Origin: Quadrisphaera setariae
Lineage (GTDB): Bacteria; Actinomycetota; Actinomycetes; Actinomycetales; Quadrisphaeraceae
Assembly: GCF_008041935.1 (NCBI RefSeq)
Contig: NZ_VKAC01000004.1
Coordinates: forward strand, 248,001-312,000
Direction of reading: 5' to 3'
DNA length: 64,000 bases
Shown here: positions 34,118-41,082 of the stretch, in pieces
Position numbering within the stretch: the stretch's first letter is position 1
How the letters are laid out: each line of letters begins with the position of its first letter
Made by a program: the position numbers and the translations under genes
The notes under the pieces: model-generated
What the model was told of the DNA's origin: nothing
Databases searched by the model: none
What the model saw: only the letters and a program-made list of their open reading frames with translations

Positions 34118-34155
34118 CTCCCGAGCCTGGCACAGCGGGCGCTCGCACCGCGGGG

Positions 34156-34234
34156 CGTGACGCCGGACGGGCAGAAGTCCGCGACGCGCCGCTGGCCGTG
34201 CCCGCGAGAGCACTTCTGCACGTCCGGCGTCACG
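34156..34234. repeat. 23-bp inverted repeat with 33-base loop
   Basis: The arms 34156-34178 (starting CGTGACGCCGGACG) and 34212-34234 pair at 22 of 23 positions. It lies in the gap between the divergent hypothetical gene and the LLM oxidoreductase, so it cannot be a simple downstream terminator of either. A regulatory or element-derived origin is possible. Confidence 0.8.
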
Positions 34235-34267
34235 GGAACACCCGGGCGTGCGGGGCGGTTGAGACCG

Positions 34268-34291
34268 AAGTCCATGCAGATGCATAGACTT
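34268..34291. promoter_or_regulatory. Candidate MarR operator upstream of the LLM oxidoreductase
   Basis: The 24-bp sequence has half-sites AAGTCcATGCA (34268-34278) and TGCATaGACTT (34281-34291) around GA, with one mismatch between halves. The ATGCA/TGCAT core is typical for MarR proteins. It lies 32 bases before the LLM start. The adjacent MarR gene (35418-35867) is the obvious ligand. TTGAGA at 34259-34264 and TAGACT at 34285-34290 could be promoter elements with a long spacer. Confidence 0.7.
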
Positions 34292-34323
34292 GGCGCAGAC
34301 CCGAGCACCTCAGGAGGCGCACC

Positions 34324-35421
34324 GTGCAGTTCGGCGTGTTCACCGTCGCGGACCAGACCCCCGACGTCCACACCGGGAAGACCCCGGACGACGTCGAGCG
34401 GATGCGCTCCCTCGTCACCATCGCCCAGCACGTCGAGGCCGCCGGCCTGGACGTCTTCGCCATCGGCGAGCACCACGAGACCGGGTTCGTCACGTCGAGC
34501 CCCACCACGGTGCTGGGCTACATCGCGGGACGGACCTCGCGGCTGCGCCTGTCGACGTCCATCGCGCACATCACCACCAACGACCCGGTGAAGCTCGCGG
34601 AGGACTACGCCACCCTCCAGCTGCTGTCCGACGACCGCGTGGACGTGATGTTCGGCCGCGGCAACTCCATGGCCGGCTACTCCGCGTTCGGCAAGGACCC
34701 GCGCGCCTCGGTGCAGCTGACGGTGGAGAACTACCAGCTCCTGCGCCGTCTGTGGGACGAGGACGGCCCCGTGGACTGGCAGGGCCAGTTCCGCAACCCG
34801 CTCCACCAGTTCACCGCCACCCCGCGCCCCGTCGACGGTGTGGCCCCGTTCGTCTGGCACGGCTCCATCCGCACCCCGGAGGTCGCCGAGATCGCGGCGT
34901 ACTTCGGCGACGGCTACTTCGCCAACAACATCTTCTGGCCGAAGGAGCACTACATCCGGCTCATCGACCTCTACCGCGAGCGCTGGGAGCACCACGGCCA
35001 CGGGCCGGGCAGCACCGCGGTGGTGGGCCTGGGCGGCCACGTGTTCATGCGGAAGAACAGCCAGGACGCGGTGCGCGAGTTCCGCCCCTACTTCGACGTC
35101 GCGCCGGTGTACGGCGGCGGCCCGAGCCTGGAGGAGTTCGCCCGGCAGACCCCGCTGACGGTCGGCACCCCGGAGCAGGTGGTGGAGAAGACCCTGACGT
35201 TCCAGGAGTTCTTCGGCGACTACCAGCGCCAGCTGTTCCTGGTCGACCACGCGGGCCTGCCGCTGAAGACGGTGCTGGAGCAGATCGACATGCTCGGCGA
35301 GCACGTCGTGCCGGCGCTGCGCAAGGAGATGGAGGCTCGTCGTCCCGCCGGTGTGCCGAGCGACCCACCCAGCCACGCCAGCCGCGTCGCCGCCCGCGCC
35401 CGGCAGTCGCAGCCGGCGTGA
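34324..35421 (+). CDS. LLM class flavin-dependent oxidoreductase (CE1758 family)
   Basis: At 365 residues this is a bacterial-luciferase-fold monooxygenase. It opens MQFGVFTVADQTPDVHTGKT, continues DVFAIGEHHETGFVTSSPTT, and has RLRLSTSIAHITTNDPVKLA and VDVMFGRGNSMAGYSAFGKD, typical of the CE1758 group of actinobacteria. FMNH2-dependent oxidation is expected; substrate unknown. GTG 34324 follows CTCAGGAGGCGCACC, a strong ribosome-binding site. The MarR gene overlaps its stop by four bases, and a palindromic operator lies upstream, so expression is probably repressed by the downstream MarR until a ligand, likely a phenolic or quinone, appears (inference). Confidence 0.94.
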   Translation: MQFGVFTVADQTPDVHTGKTPDDVERMRSLVTIAQHVEAAGLDVFAIGEHHETGFVTSSPTTVLGYIAGRTSRLRLSTSIAHITTNDPVKLAEDYATLQLLSDDRVDVMFGRGNSMAGYSAFGKDPRASVQLTVENYQLLRRLWDEDGPVDWQGQFRNPLHQFTATPRPVDGVAPFVWHGSIRTPEVAEIAAYFGDGYFANNIFWPKEHYIRLIDLYRERWEHHGHGPGSTAVVGLGGHVFMRKNSQDAVREFRPYFDVAPVYGGGPSLEEFARQTPLTVGTPEQVVEKTLTFQEFFGDYQRQLFLVDHAGLPLKTVLEQIDMLGEHVVPALRKEMEARRPAGVPSDPPSHASRVAARARQSQPA

Positions 35422-35867
35422 CCAGCACCAAGCTCGCCGTCGAGGCCTGGGAGGCGCTCTTCCGCACCCAGGCCTCGCTGGTGCGCCGCTTCGCCGAGCA
35501 GGACGTGTGGGCACCGGAGCGCGGCGTCGGCCTGCGTGAGTACGACGTCCTCTACACGCTCACCACGGTCGACGGCGGGCGTGCGCGCCTCGGCGCCCTG
35601 GCCGACGCGGTGCTGCTGCCGCAGCCGTCGCTGAGCCGGCTCGTGGACCGGCTCGTCGCGCAGGGGCTGCTGGAGCGCGAGCCGGACCCGGCCGACCGGC
35701 GCGGCGTCGTCCTCGTCCTCACCGGCGCGGGGCGCGCGGCGCAGCGCGAGGTCGGGCGCCGCCATGCGGCGGCCATCGCCGAGGCCCTCGGGGAGCACCT
35801 CGACGACGACGACCTGCTGGCTCTGCGGGACCTGTGCCGGAAGGTCCTGTGCGCACGACTCCCGTGA
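35418..35867 (+). CDS. MarR family transcriptional regulator
   Basis: A 149-residue winged-helix repressor. The recognition region is LGALADAVLLPQPSLSRLVD followed by RLVAQGLLEREPDPADRRGV, with the conserved DxRG wing, then VVLVLTGAGRAAQREV. GTG 35418 forms a GTGA overlap with the oxidoreductase stop, so the regulator is made together with the enzyme it probably controls. The palindrome at 34268-34291 would give autoregulation of both genes. Ligand unknown. No cysteine suited to redox sensing lies in the DNA-binding part; the only Cys residues are near the C-terminus (LCRKVLCARLP). Confidence 0.94.
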   Translation: MTSTKLAVEAWEALFRTQASLVRRFAEQDVWAPERGVGLREYDVLYTLTTVDGGRARLGALADAVLLPQPSLSRLVDRLVAQGLLEREPDPADRRGVVLVLTGAGRAAQREVGRRHAAAIAEALGEHLDDDDLLALRDLCRKVLCARLP

Positions 35868-35876
35868 TCACGGGGA

Positions 35877-36626
35877 TCAGGACCAGATCGCCGCGGGCCA
35901 GCCGTCGGGGGTGACCTGCGGCGGGTCGGGCAGCGGTCGGGCTGCCCCCAGCCCCACGCGGCGCGCCACCCAGGCCACGACGGCCGCGTCGAGCACGTCG
36001 TCCACCGCCGCGCGGCCGGCCTCACCCATCTCGTCGGGAACGACGACGCCGGCAGCGGCGAGCAGCGCCCTGCGCCGGGCGGCGCCGGCCCAGCTCTTCT
36101 TGCGGTCGGCGAGCGGGTGGCAGCCGTCGGCGTCACCGGCGCGCAGCGCCGCGAGCCGCCCGAAGGCGACCTCCGGGTGCACCTCGACGACTCGCGGTGC
36201 CTCGACGCCTGAGCGTTCGCGGACCCACGCGTCCACCTCGAGGACCTTCGCCCGCAGCCCGTACGCCTGCACGCTCACGCCAGCGCCGGTCGCCTCGCGG
36301 GAGATCACCACGGCCTCGGCGTGCGAGCCGGCCTCGAGCGCCGCGCGCACGGGCGTGACGAACACCGACGACCGGCGCGCGCCGAGGACCCGGCGCGCCT
36401 CGAGGTCGGCGGCGCGGTGACCGCGCTCGGCCAGGCCGATGGGGACGTCGAGCCCCACGACGGCGAGCGGCCCGCCCCGCTGCGCCGCGGCCACGAGCGC
36501 GCGCACGTCGGCGGCGGTGTGCGCCTCCACCCGTCCGCCGACGACGTCGTCCACGCTGTCGTCACCGTCGTCGAGGACGACGCCCACCCACCGCCCGTCC
36601 CAGACGTCGGCGCCCAGCACCCTCAT
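35877..36626 (-). CDS. DUF429 family protein (predicted RNase H-like nuclease)
   Basis: A 249-residue DUF429 protein: VLGADVWDGRWVGVVLDDGD at the N-terminus, AVVGLDVPIGLAERGHRAAD with the acidic core residues, GARRSSVFVTPVRAALEA, and VEVHPEVAFGRLAALRAGDA. The C-terminal DVLDAAVVAWVARRVG supplies a further Asp. The family has an RNase H fold and conserved acidic residues but no proven substrate. ATG 36626 is followed by the first conserved strand; the upstream ribosome-binding site is weak. It converges with the MarR gene. The exonuclease-like gene lies 40 bases upstream on the same strand. Confidence 0.88.
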   Translation of the reverse strand: MRVLGADVWDGRWVGVVLDDGDDSVDDVVGGRVEAHTAADVRALVAAAQRGGPLAVVGLDVPIGLAERGHRAADLEARRVLGARRSSVFVTPVRAALEAGSHAEAVVISREATGAGVSVQAYGLRAKVLEVDAWVRERSGVEAPRVVEVHPEVAFGRLAALRAGDADGCHPLADRKKSWAGAARRRALLAAAGVVVPDEMGEAGRAAVDDVLDAAVVAWVARRVGLGAARPLPDPPQVTPDGWPAAIWS

Positions 36627-36666
36627 CGCCGCACCGCGCTCACCCGAGCGATGGTGCCGGAGCCCG

Positions 36667-38352
36667 TCAGCGGGCGCTGACCAGCCCGGCGCGTTCGGCC
36701 TCGAAGGCGTCGACCACGGCGCGCGGCAGCCTGCCGCGCGGGCTGACCTCGACGCCCCGCTCGCGGGCCCACGCCCGGACGGCGGCGCGGGCCGCGGGAT
36801 CGCTGAGGTCGAGCGGAGCAGCGGCGTCGGCCGCGGTGAGGTCGACGCCAGCGTCGTCACCGGCTGGCCGCTCCGCACGCGGGGCCGGGAGGCGCACCGC
36901 GGCGAGCGCCTGGGTCATCGGTCCCGCAGCAGCGCCGGGGACCACGGGCACCGACCCGGTCGCGACGGCGGCGGCGTGCAGCGCCGCGAGGACGTCGTCG
37001 ACGTCCACGGCCAGCACGCGGGCGGCGGTCAGCAGCTCCTCGCGCTCCGCCTCACCGGTGGTCGCCTCACGGCCGACGGCGGCGGCCAGGGCCAGGACCA
37101 CGCCGCGGGAGGCGGCGCGGACCTGGGCGCGGGTGAGGTTGGCGGCCTCGGCCAGGAGCGCCAGGGCGCGGGCGTCGTCGTCGTCCAGGGGGCCCGCCGC
37201 GAGGGCGTCGGCGAGCAGCTCCACGTGACCGGCCACGGCGGGCAGCGGGAGGTCGGGCCCGTCCAGCGCGAGCGACTCCAGCGCGACGGCCAGCCGGCCG
37301 GGCGGTGCGGTGAAGGACGGCAGCGACGGCGGGGCGTCGGTGCGAGGTGCGGCCGAGCTCATCGGCGGCACCTCCACCTCGGGCCAGGTGGCGGCGGCGG
37401 CACGGGCCACGACCGCAGCCTGCGCCTCGCCGCGCTCGCCGGAGCGGGCGAGGTAGCGCTGCAGCAGGCCTGCGGCGGCGCGGGCGTCGGTGAGAGCGGT
37501 CGGCACGCCGTCCAGGGCCACCCCGGCGGCGCGGCAGCAGTCGACGAGGCGGCGGCGGTGCAGACCGGGCAGGTGGCGCCAGCTGGCCTCGAGCGTGCAG
37601 AGCACGGGGACGACGGGCAGCACCACCCCGACCGCGGCGAGCTCGCTGCGCAGGTGCGCGAGGTCGGAGGTGGCGCCGTGCGCCACGAGCACGCGGCCCG
37701 CGAGAGCGGCCACCAGCTCACCGGCGACGTCGACGAGGGTGGGGGCTGTGGCCAGCTCCTCCAGGGAGGCGCCGGCGGTGGCGGCGAGGCGGGCGAGGTC
37801 GAGGCCCTGATCTGCGCCGTGGACGACGGACCGCGACGCACTGGCCGGGGTGGCGCCGGGCGCGGCGTCGACGGGGTCGTGCGGGCCGGCGTCGGGGCAG
37901 GTGACGGACGGGCGCAGCAGGGAGGTCCACTCGCCGACCACGGCGCCGTCGGCGTCCAGCTGGACCACGGCCACCTCGAGGACGCGGTCCCGCTCGGGCG
38001 AGGGACCGCTGGTGACCACGTCGAGGACGGCGTACCCGTGCTCGTGCGCAGGACGACCGGCGAGGACGGGGACCGACCCGAAGGCGTCCGGCACGACGCC
38101 CTCGGCGCGGGCGGCGACCTCGGCCACCACGGACAGGGGCATGGTGGAGGTGTGATCGGCCGGGCGGCCGGTCAGGTGGCTGCCGGCGTCGTCGCCGCGC
38201 GGGGCACCCGTGTCAGCGCCGCGCAGCGCCTGCGGCATGACCGCGACGCCCGCCGGTGGCGCGGCGTTCGAGGTCGAGGCGGAACCGGACCCGGTCAGCG
38301 AGAAGCGGCGGACGCCGTCGGAGCGCCTCATCAGCCTGTCCAGCACACCCAC
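36667..38352 (-). CDS. DEDDh exonuclease-fold protein fused to an Lsr2-like DNA-binding domain, active site degenerate
   Basis: A 561-residue protein. The exonuclease-fold region (about residues 105-285) has YAVLDVVTSGPSPERDRVLE, VLVAHGATSDLAHLRSELAA and PTALTDARAAAGLLQRY. In DnaQ-type enzymes the first motif is DxE and the third HxxxxD. Here Asp111 is kept, but position 113 is Val instead of Glu and the His before the last Asp is absent. The C-terminus (about 518-560) reads AVRAWARERGVEVSPRGRLP, the Lsr2-type DNA-binding motif with an RGR minor-groove clamp. It therefore looks like a DNA-binding protein derived from an exonuclease. The start is GTG 38352. Partners unknown. Confidence 0.82.
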   Translation of the reverse strand: MGVLDRLMRRSDGVRRFSLTGSGSASTSNAAPPAGVAVMPQALRGADTGAPRGDDAGSHLTGRPADHTSTMPLSVVAEVAARAEGVVPDAFGSVPVLAGRPAHEHGYAVLDVVTSGPSPERDRVLEVAVVQLDADGAVVGEWTSLLRPSVTCPDAGPHDPVDAAPGATPASASRSVVHGADQGLDLARLAATAGASLEELATAPTLVDVAGELVAALAGRVLVAHGATSDLAHLRSELAAVGVVLPVVPVLCTLEASWRHLPGLHRRRLVDCCRAAGVALDGVPTALTDARAAAGLLQRYLARSGERGEAQAAVVARAAAATWPEVEVPPMSSAAPRTDAPPSLPSFTAPPGRLAVALESLALDGPDLPLPAVAGHVELLADALAAGPLDDDDARALALLAEAANLTRAQVRAASRGVVLALAAAVGREATTGEAEREELLTAARVLAVDVDDVLAALHAAAVATGSVPVVPGAAAGPMTQALAAVRLPAPRAERPAGDDAGVDLTAADAAAPLDLSDPAARAAVRAWARERGVEVSPRGRLPRAVVDAFEAERAGLVSAR

Positions 38353-38623
38353 GTCTCTGCCCTCCCGTCACGGTGGAGCCCATCCGCCACAGCGGCCCCA
38401 CGGTCGAGTCTGGCGCGGCGCGCTCCTCGGCGGGCGGGAACGCTGAGACCCGCTGCCGAGCCCGGCGCAGGACCACGGGCATGGCGCGGCAGGGGGCGCC
38501 ACGCCGCAGCAGCGGCGCCCGACCGGCGCGTTCACCCGTCCGGGGGAGCCCGCTGGGGGCAGGGTGAGCGCGTGCCGATCCTCGAAGGGGAGGATGGGCG
38601 GTCGGACGGGGAGGTGACCTGCG

Positions 38624-38848
38624 GTGACGTGCGACGCGTGCGGAGGCCGGGGCTTCGAGCTGGTGGGCGTGGAGCCCGCCGGAGTGGTGGCGATGCGCTG
38701 CGCCCGCTGCGGGCGCGTGGAGCGGGTCGTGGCCGACCTGCGACCACCGGCGGGCACCCCTGCGCGCCCCTCCCGCTACCTCGCGCTGCACGAGCAGCGA
38801 TCCCAGGGGGTCCCCGAGCCCGTGCACGCCGCTGCTCCCCTGAGCTGA
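38624..38848 (+). CDS. Small zinc-ribbon protein
   Basis: A 74-residue protein with two CxxC knuckles, VTCDACGGRGFELVG and AMRCARCGRVERVVADL, spaced like a zinc ribbon. The C-terminal half has no recognisable structure. Function unknown; such ribbons often bind nucleic acid or another protein. GTG 38624 follows GGGGAGG at a usable distance. The 271-base gap before it (38353-38623) shows only a short hairpin (ATCCTC and GAGGAT arms near 38577-38594) and no gene. Confidence 0.78.
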   Translation: MTCDACGGRGFELVGVEPAGVVAMRCARCGRVERVVADLRPPAGTPARPSRYLALHEQRSQGVPEPVHAAAPLS

Positions 38849-38987
38849 CCTGGTCTGAGCCGACCTCGTCTGAGCTGACCCGGCCTGCGCTGCTGGGGCC
38901 TGCCCCACCGCTGGCCGGCGCACCGGTGACCCCTCCCGCGGCCGTGCGGGAGCGCGCGCCGCGGGGGTGGACGGGCAGGATGGGGGC

Positions 38988-39815
38988 GTGACGAGGATCG
39001 CTGCGTGCCAGCTGGCCCCCGTCCCCGACGGCCTCGCGGCCAACGCCGAGCTCACGGCGGACGCCGTGCGCGAGGCGCTGGCTCAGGGGGCGGACGTCGT
39101 CATCCTGCCCCAGCTGGTCACCACCGGCGGGGTCCTGGAGGACGCCGAGCAGGCCCGCGCGGTGGCGGTGGCCAGCGGCCACGGCGTGTTCGCCGCGTGG
39201 GCGGCGGCCTGCACCGCTCGCCAGGGGTCGGTGGTGGTCGGTGGGTTCTGCGAGGCCGGCGACGACGGGCAGCTGTACAACAGCGCTGCGGTGGTGGACG
39301 CCACCGGTCTGAGGGCCGTCTACCGGTGCGCGCACCTGTGGGACCGCGAGCGCGTGGTCTTCGCGGCCGGGTCGGCGCCGCCGCCGGTGGTCGACACGGC
39401 GCACGGGCGCATCGGGGTGCTGGTCAACTACGACCTCCGCTTCCCGGAGTGGACGCGCACGGCCGCGCTGGCCGGTGCCGACCTGCTGGCGGTGCCGGTG
39501 GCGTGGCCCGCGGCGCAGCCTGGAGAGGGCGGGGGGCCCGACGGGCAGCTGGTGGCCGCGGCCACGGCGCGGCTGGAGCGGGTGGCGGTGGCGTGCGCCG
39601 ACCGCAGCGGGCCCGGGTGGACCGCGGGCAGCTGCATCGTGTCGGCGAGCGGGCAGCTGCTGGCAGCTGCCGGCCCGGGGCGCAGCGCCGCCTGGGCCGA
39701 CGTCGATCCCGAGGCCTCTCGGGACAAGCTGGTCGCCGGGTCGTCGGACCTGTGGCTGGACCGCCGCCCGGAGCTGTACGACCGGTTGACGGCCCCGCGC
39801 TCTACCAGCGGTTGA
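38988..39815 (+). CDS. Nitrilase-superfamily fold protein lacking all three catalytic residues
   Basis: A 275-residue protein with clear carbon-nitrogen hydrolase structure: VTRIAACQLAPVPDG, DVVILPQLVTTGG, VYRCAHLWDRERVVF and IGVLVNYDLRFPEWTR. The family needs Glu, Lys and Cys in LPE, YRKxHL and CYDLRFPE. Here they are Gln42 (CAG at 39111), Cys114 (TGC at 39327) and Asn147 (AAC at 39426). The surrounding residues are preserved, so this is not random decay. Hydrolysis by the usual mechanism is not possible; a binding or regulatory role is likelier. GTG 38988 follows CAGGATGGGGGC. It overlaps the convergent small membrane gene by 14 bases. Confidence 0.9.
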   Translation: MTRIAACQLAPVPDGLAANAELTADAVREALAQGADVVILPQLVTTGGVLEDAEQARAVAVASGHGVFAAWAAACTARQGSVVVGGFCEAGDDGQLYNSAAVVDATGLRAVYRCAHLWDRERVVFAAGSAPPPVVDTAHGRIGVLVNYDLRFPEWTRTAALAGADLLAVPVAWPAAQPGEGGGPDGQLVAAATARLERVAVACADRSGPGWTAGSCIVSASGQLLAAAGPGRSAAWADVDPEASRDKLVAGSSDLWLDRRPELYDRLTAPRSTSG

Positions 39816-40098
39816 CGGGACCGCGCGCCTGAGCGCGCCGGCGCAGCCGCACCAGGACGTCGGCGGCGGCCACCGCGGCCAGGCGGCCCGCCACGAGCAT
39901 GGCGACCACCGCCAGGCCCACGGACAGCCACCAGGGCAGGCCGCGGGTGAGCATCCGCGTGAGCACGAAGGCGCCCAGGGAGACCAGGAAGGACGCGACG
40001 GGCACCCAGGCCGGCGCCTTCACCGCCCTGCCAGCCCGTCGTCGTCGCTGGTCGTCACCGGTACCACCACCTGACAAGCATGCACCCCCCTCGCCCAC
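39802..40098 (-). CDS. Small membrane protein
   Basis: Up to 98 residues. Two hydrophobic helices, WVPVASFLVSLGAFVLTRML and WWLSVGLAVVAMLVAGRLAA, are followed by a basic tail (LVRLRRRAQARGPVNRW). No family is recognised. GTG 40098 lies inside the hairpin that probably terminates the upstream peptidase gene, so GTG 40023 (73 residues, starting VKAPAWVPV) may be the true start. The 14-base overlap with the convergent nitrilase-fold gene is confined to the last codons of both. Confidence 0.65.
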   Translation of the reverse strand: MGEGGACLSGGGTGDDQRRRRAGRAVKAPAWVPVASFLVSLGAFVLTRMLTRGLPWWLSVGLAVVAMLVAGRLAAVAAADVLVRLRRRAQARGPVNRW

Positions 40099-40132
40099 CC
40101 GACGCCAGGCGCCGAGGAGGTGAGGGGGGTGC
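40082..40132 (-). terminator. Candidate terminator of the C40 peptidase gene
   Basis: GCACCCCCCTC (40082-40092) and GAGGGGGGTGC (40122-40132) form an exact 11-bp stem, extendable with one mismatch. It lies 30 bases after the peptidase stop on the minus strand. No U-tract follows. Confidence 0.6.
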
Positions 40133-40162
40133 GTGCGGAGCGGCTCACTCGCCGCGGGTCGC

Positions 40163-40690
40163 TCAGAAGCGGCCGAACACCACGTTGCTGCCCCAGATGG
40201 AGCGCTCGGTGACGGACTTGCCGGAGCGCGGGGAGTCCATCATCTGACCGTCGCCGGTGTAGATGCCCACGTGGTAGGCACGGCCACCGCGGACGAAGAA
40301 GACCAGGTCGCCGGGACGCGCGTCAGAGGCGCTGATGCGGGTGCTGGCGTCCATCTGGGCGTCGGCGGTGCGCGGGATGGAGATGCCGTTCTCGGCGAAG
40401 ACGTGCTGGGTGTAGCCCGAGCAGTCGAAGCCGGACGGGCTGGTGCCGCCGTAGCGGTAGGGGGTGCCGATGTACTGGGTGGCGGTGGCCAGGACGGCGC
40501 CGCTGTTCAGCACGGGTGCGGCGTTCGCCGGGGCCACGGCCGCGGCCATGAGGCCGCCGCTCAGGGCGACGCCGGCGGCCACGCGGGCCAGGGTCCGGCG
40601 GGGCCTCGACGTGGCCGGGGCGCCGGTCGAGCCGTTCGCGCAGCGGGAGCAGGAGACGTGACGCCCGTGATGGGCATGGGTCATCGACAT
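40163..40690 (-). CDS. Secreted NlpC/P60 (C40) peptidoglycan endopeptidase
   Basis: A 175-residue secreted wall hydrolase. The signal peptide is TLARVAAGVALSGGLMAAAV ending in APANAAP. The C40 domain has QYIGTPYRYGGTSPSGFDCS with the catalytic Cys, SDARPGDLVFFVRGGRAYHV with the catalytic His, and GIYTGDGQMMDSPRSGK. It cleaves peptide stems of peptidoglycan. The domain is minimal, with no attached wall-binding module. The gene is preceded by a c-di-AMP riboswitch (40701-40885), as often seen for actinobacterial wall hydrolases, so its expression should fall or rise with c-di-AMP. ATG 40690 is used; ATG 40684 is also possible. Confidence 0.95.
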   Translation of the reverse strand: MSMTHAHHGRHVSCSRCANGSTGAPATSRPRRTLARVAAGVALSGGLMAAAVAPANAAPVLNSGAVLATATQYIGTPYRYGGTSPSGFDCSGYTQHVFAENGISIPRTADAQMDASTRISASDARPGDLVFFVRGGRAYHVGIYTGDGQMMDSPRSGKSVTERSIWGSNVVFGRF

Positions 40691-40700
40691 GTGGGGGTGA

Positions 40701-40885
40701 GCCTCTCCGACGCCTGCGAGGTGAGCTGTCGGGTTCGGGAGGTGAGGTCCCCCGGCTCGCTAGGCGAGCTTCACCCCGAGGACGCGTGAGCGCTCCGAAG
40801 AGCACCGCGCCCGGAAGTGGTTCCCCCGTCCCCTGCCACTGGGTTCGTGGACCTCCGACGCGCTGGCAGGGGCTCGGCGTGCGCG
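40701..40885 (-). ncRNA. ydaO-type c-di-AMP riboswitch
   Basis: The minus-strand leader of the peptidase has the conserved parts of this class. The 3' core is CGAACCCGACAGC, then ACCTCGCAGGCG and GGAGAGG (40702-40739). Upstream are GGGGTGAAGC, GGGGGAACC and the opening ACGCCGAGC near 40870-40880, which pairs with GGCGT at the 3' end. The same core occurs before Streptomyces rpf and NlpC genes. This class usually lowers expression when c-di-AMP is bound. The boundaries are approximate. Confidence 0.92.
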
Positions 40886-40919
40886 GTGAGGACTCCCGGT
40901 TGTCACCGGGAGCGGACAG

Positions 40920-40949
40920 AAAGTACCGGGAAGTGACGGAAACCCCCAA
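40920..40949 (-). promoter_or_regulatory. Promoter for the riboswitch-C40 peptidase transcript
   Basis: On the minus strand TTGGGG (40949-40944) and TACTTT (40925-40920) are separated by 18 bases, close to an actinobacterial housekeeping promoter. Transcription would begin near 40912, just ahead of a small hairpin (CTCCCGG/CCGGGAG, 40893-40912) and the riboswitch. Confidence 0.6.
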
Positions 40950-41082
40950 ACATCCCAGGTCGCAACCGTGATCTGTTCGTGACACGCCGGTCGACGACAC
41001 GCATCTGGCGAAAGTTTCGGCCGCACTGCCGCGCCTCCGGACGGGTCTCACCGGCGCGCCGGGTGATCGTCGCTCCGGCAGG

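Noticed and set aside
32269-35514. A 1081-codon minus-strand frame upstream of the acetamidase
   Set aside because: Acetamidase similarity begins at ATG 33309; the upstream part is antisense to the LLM gene and crosses the 26-bp inverted repeat.
38213-39055. A 280-codon minus-strand frame opposite the zinc-ribbon gene
   Set aside because: No recognisable domain; composition follows the antisense of the plus-strand genes.
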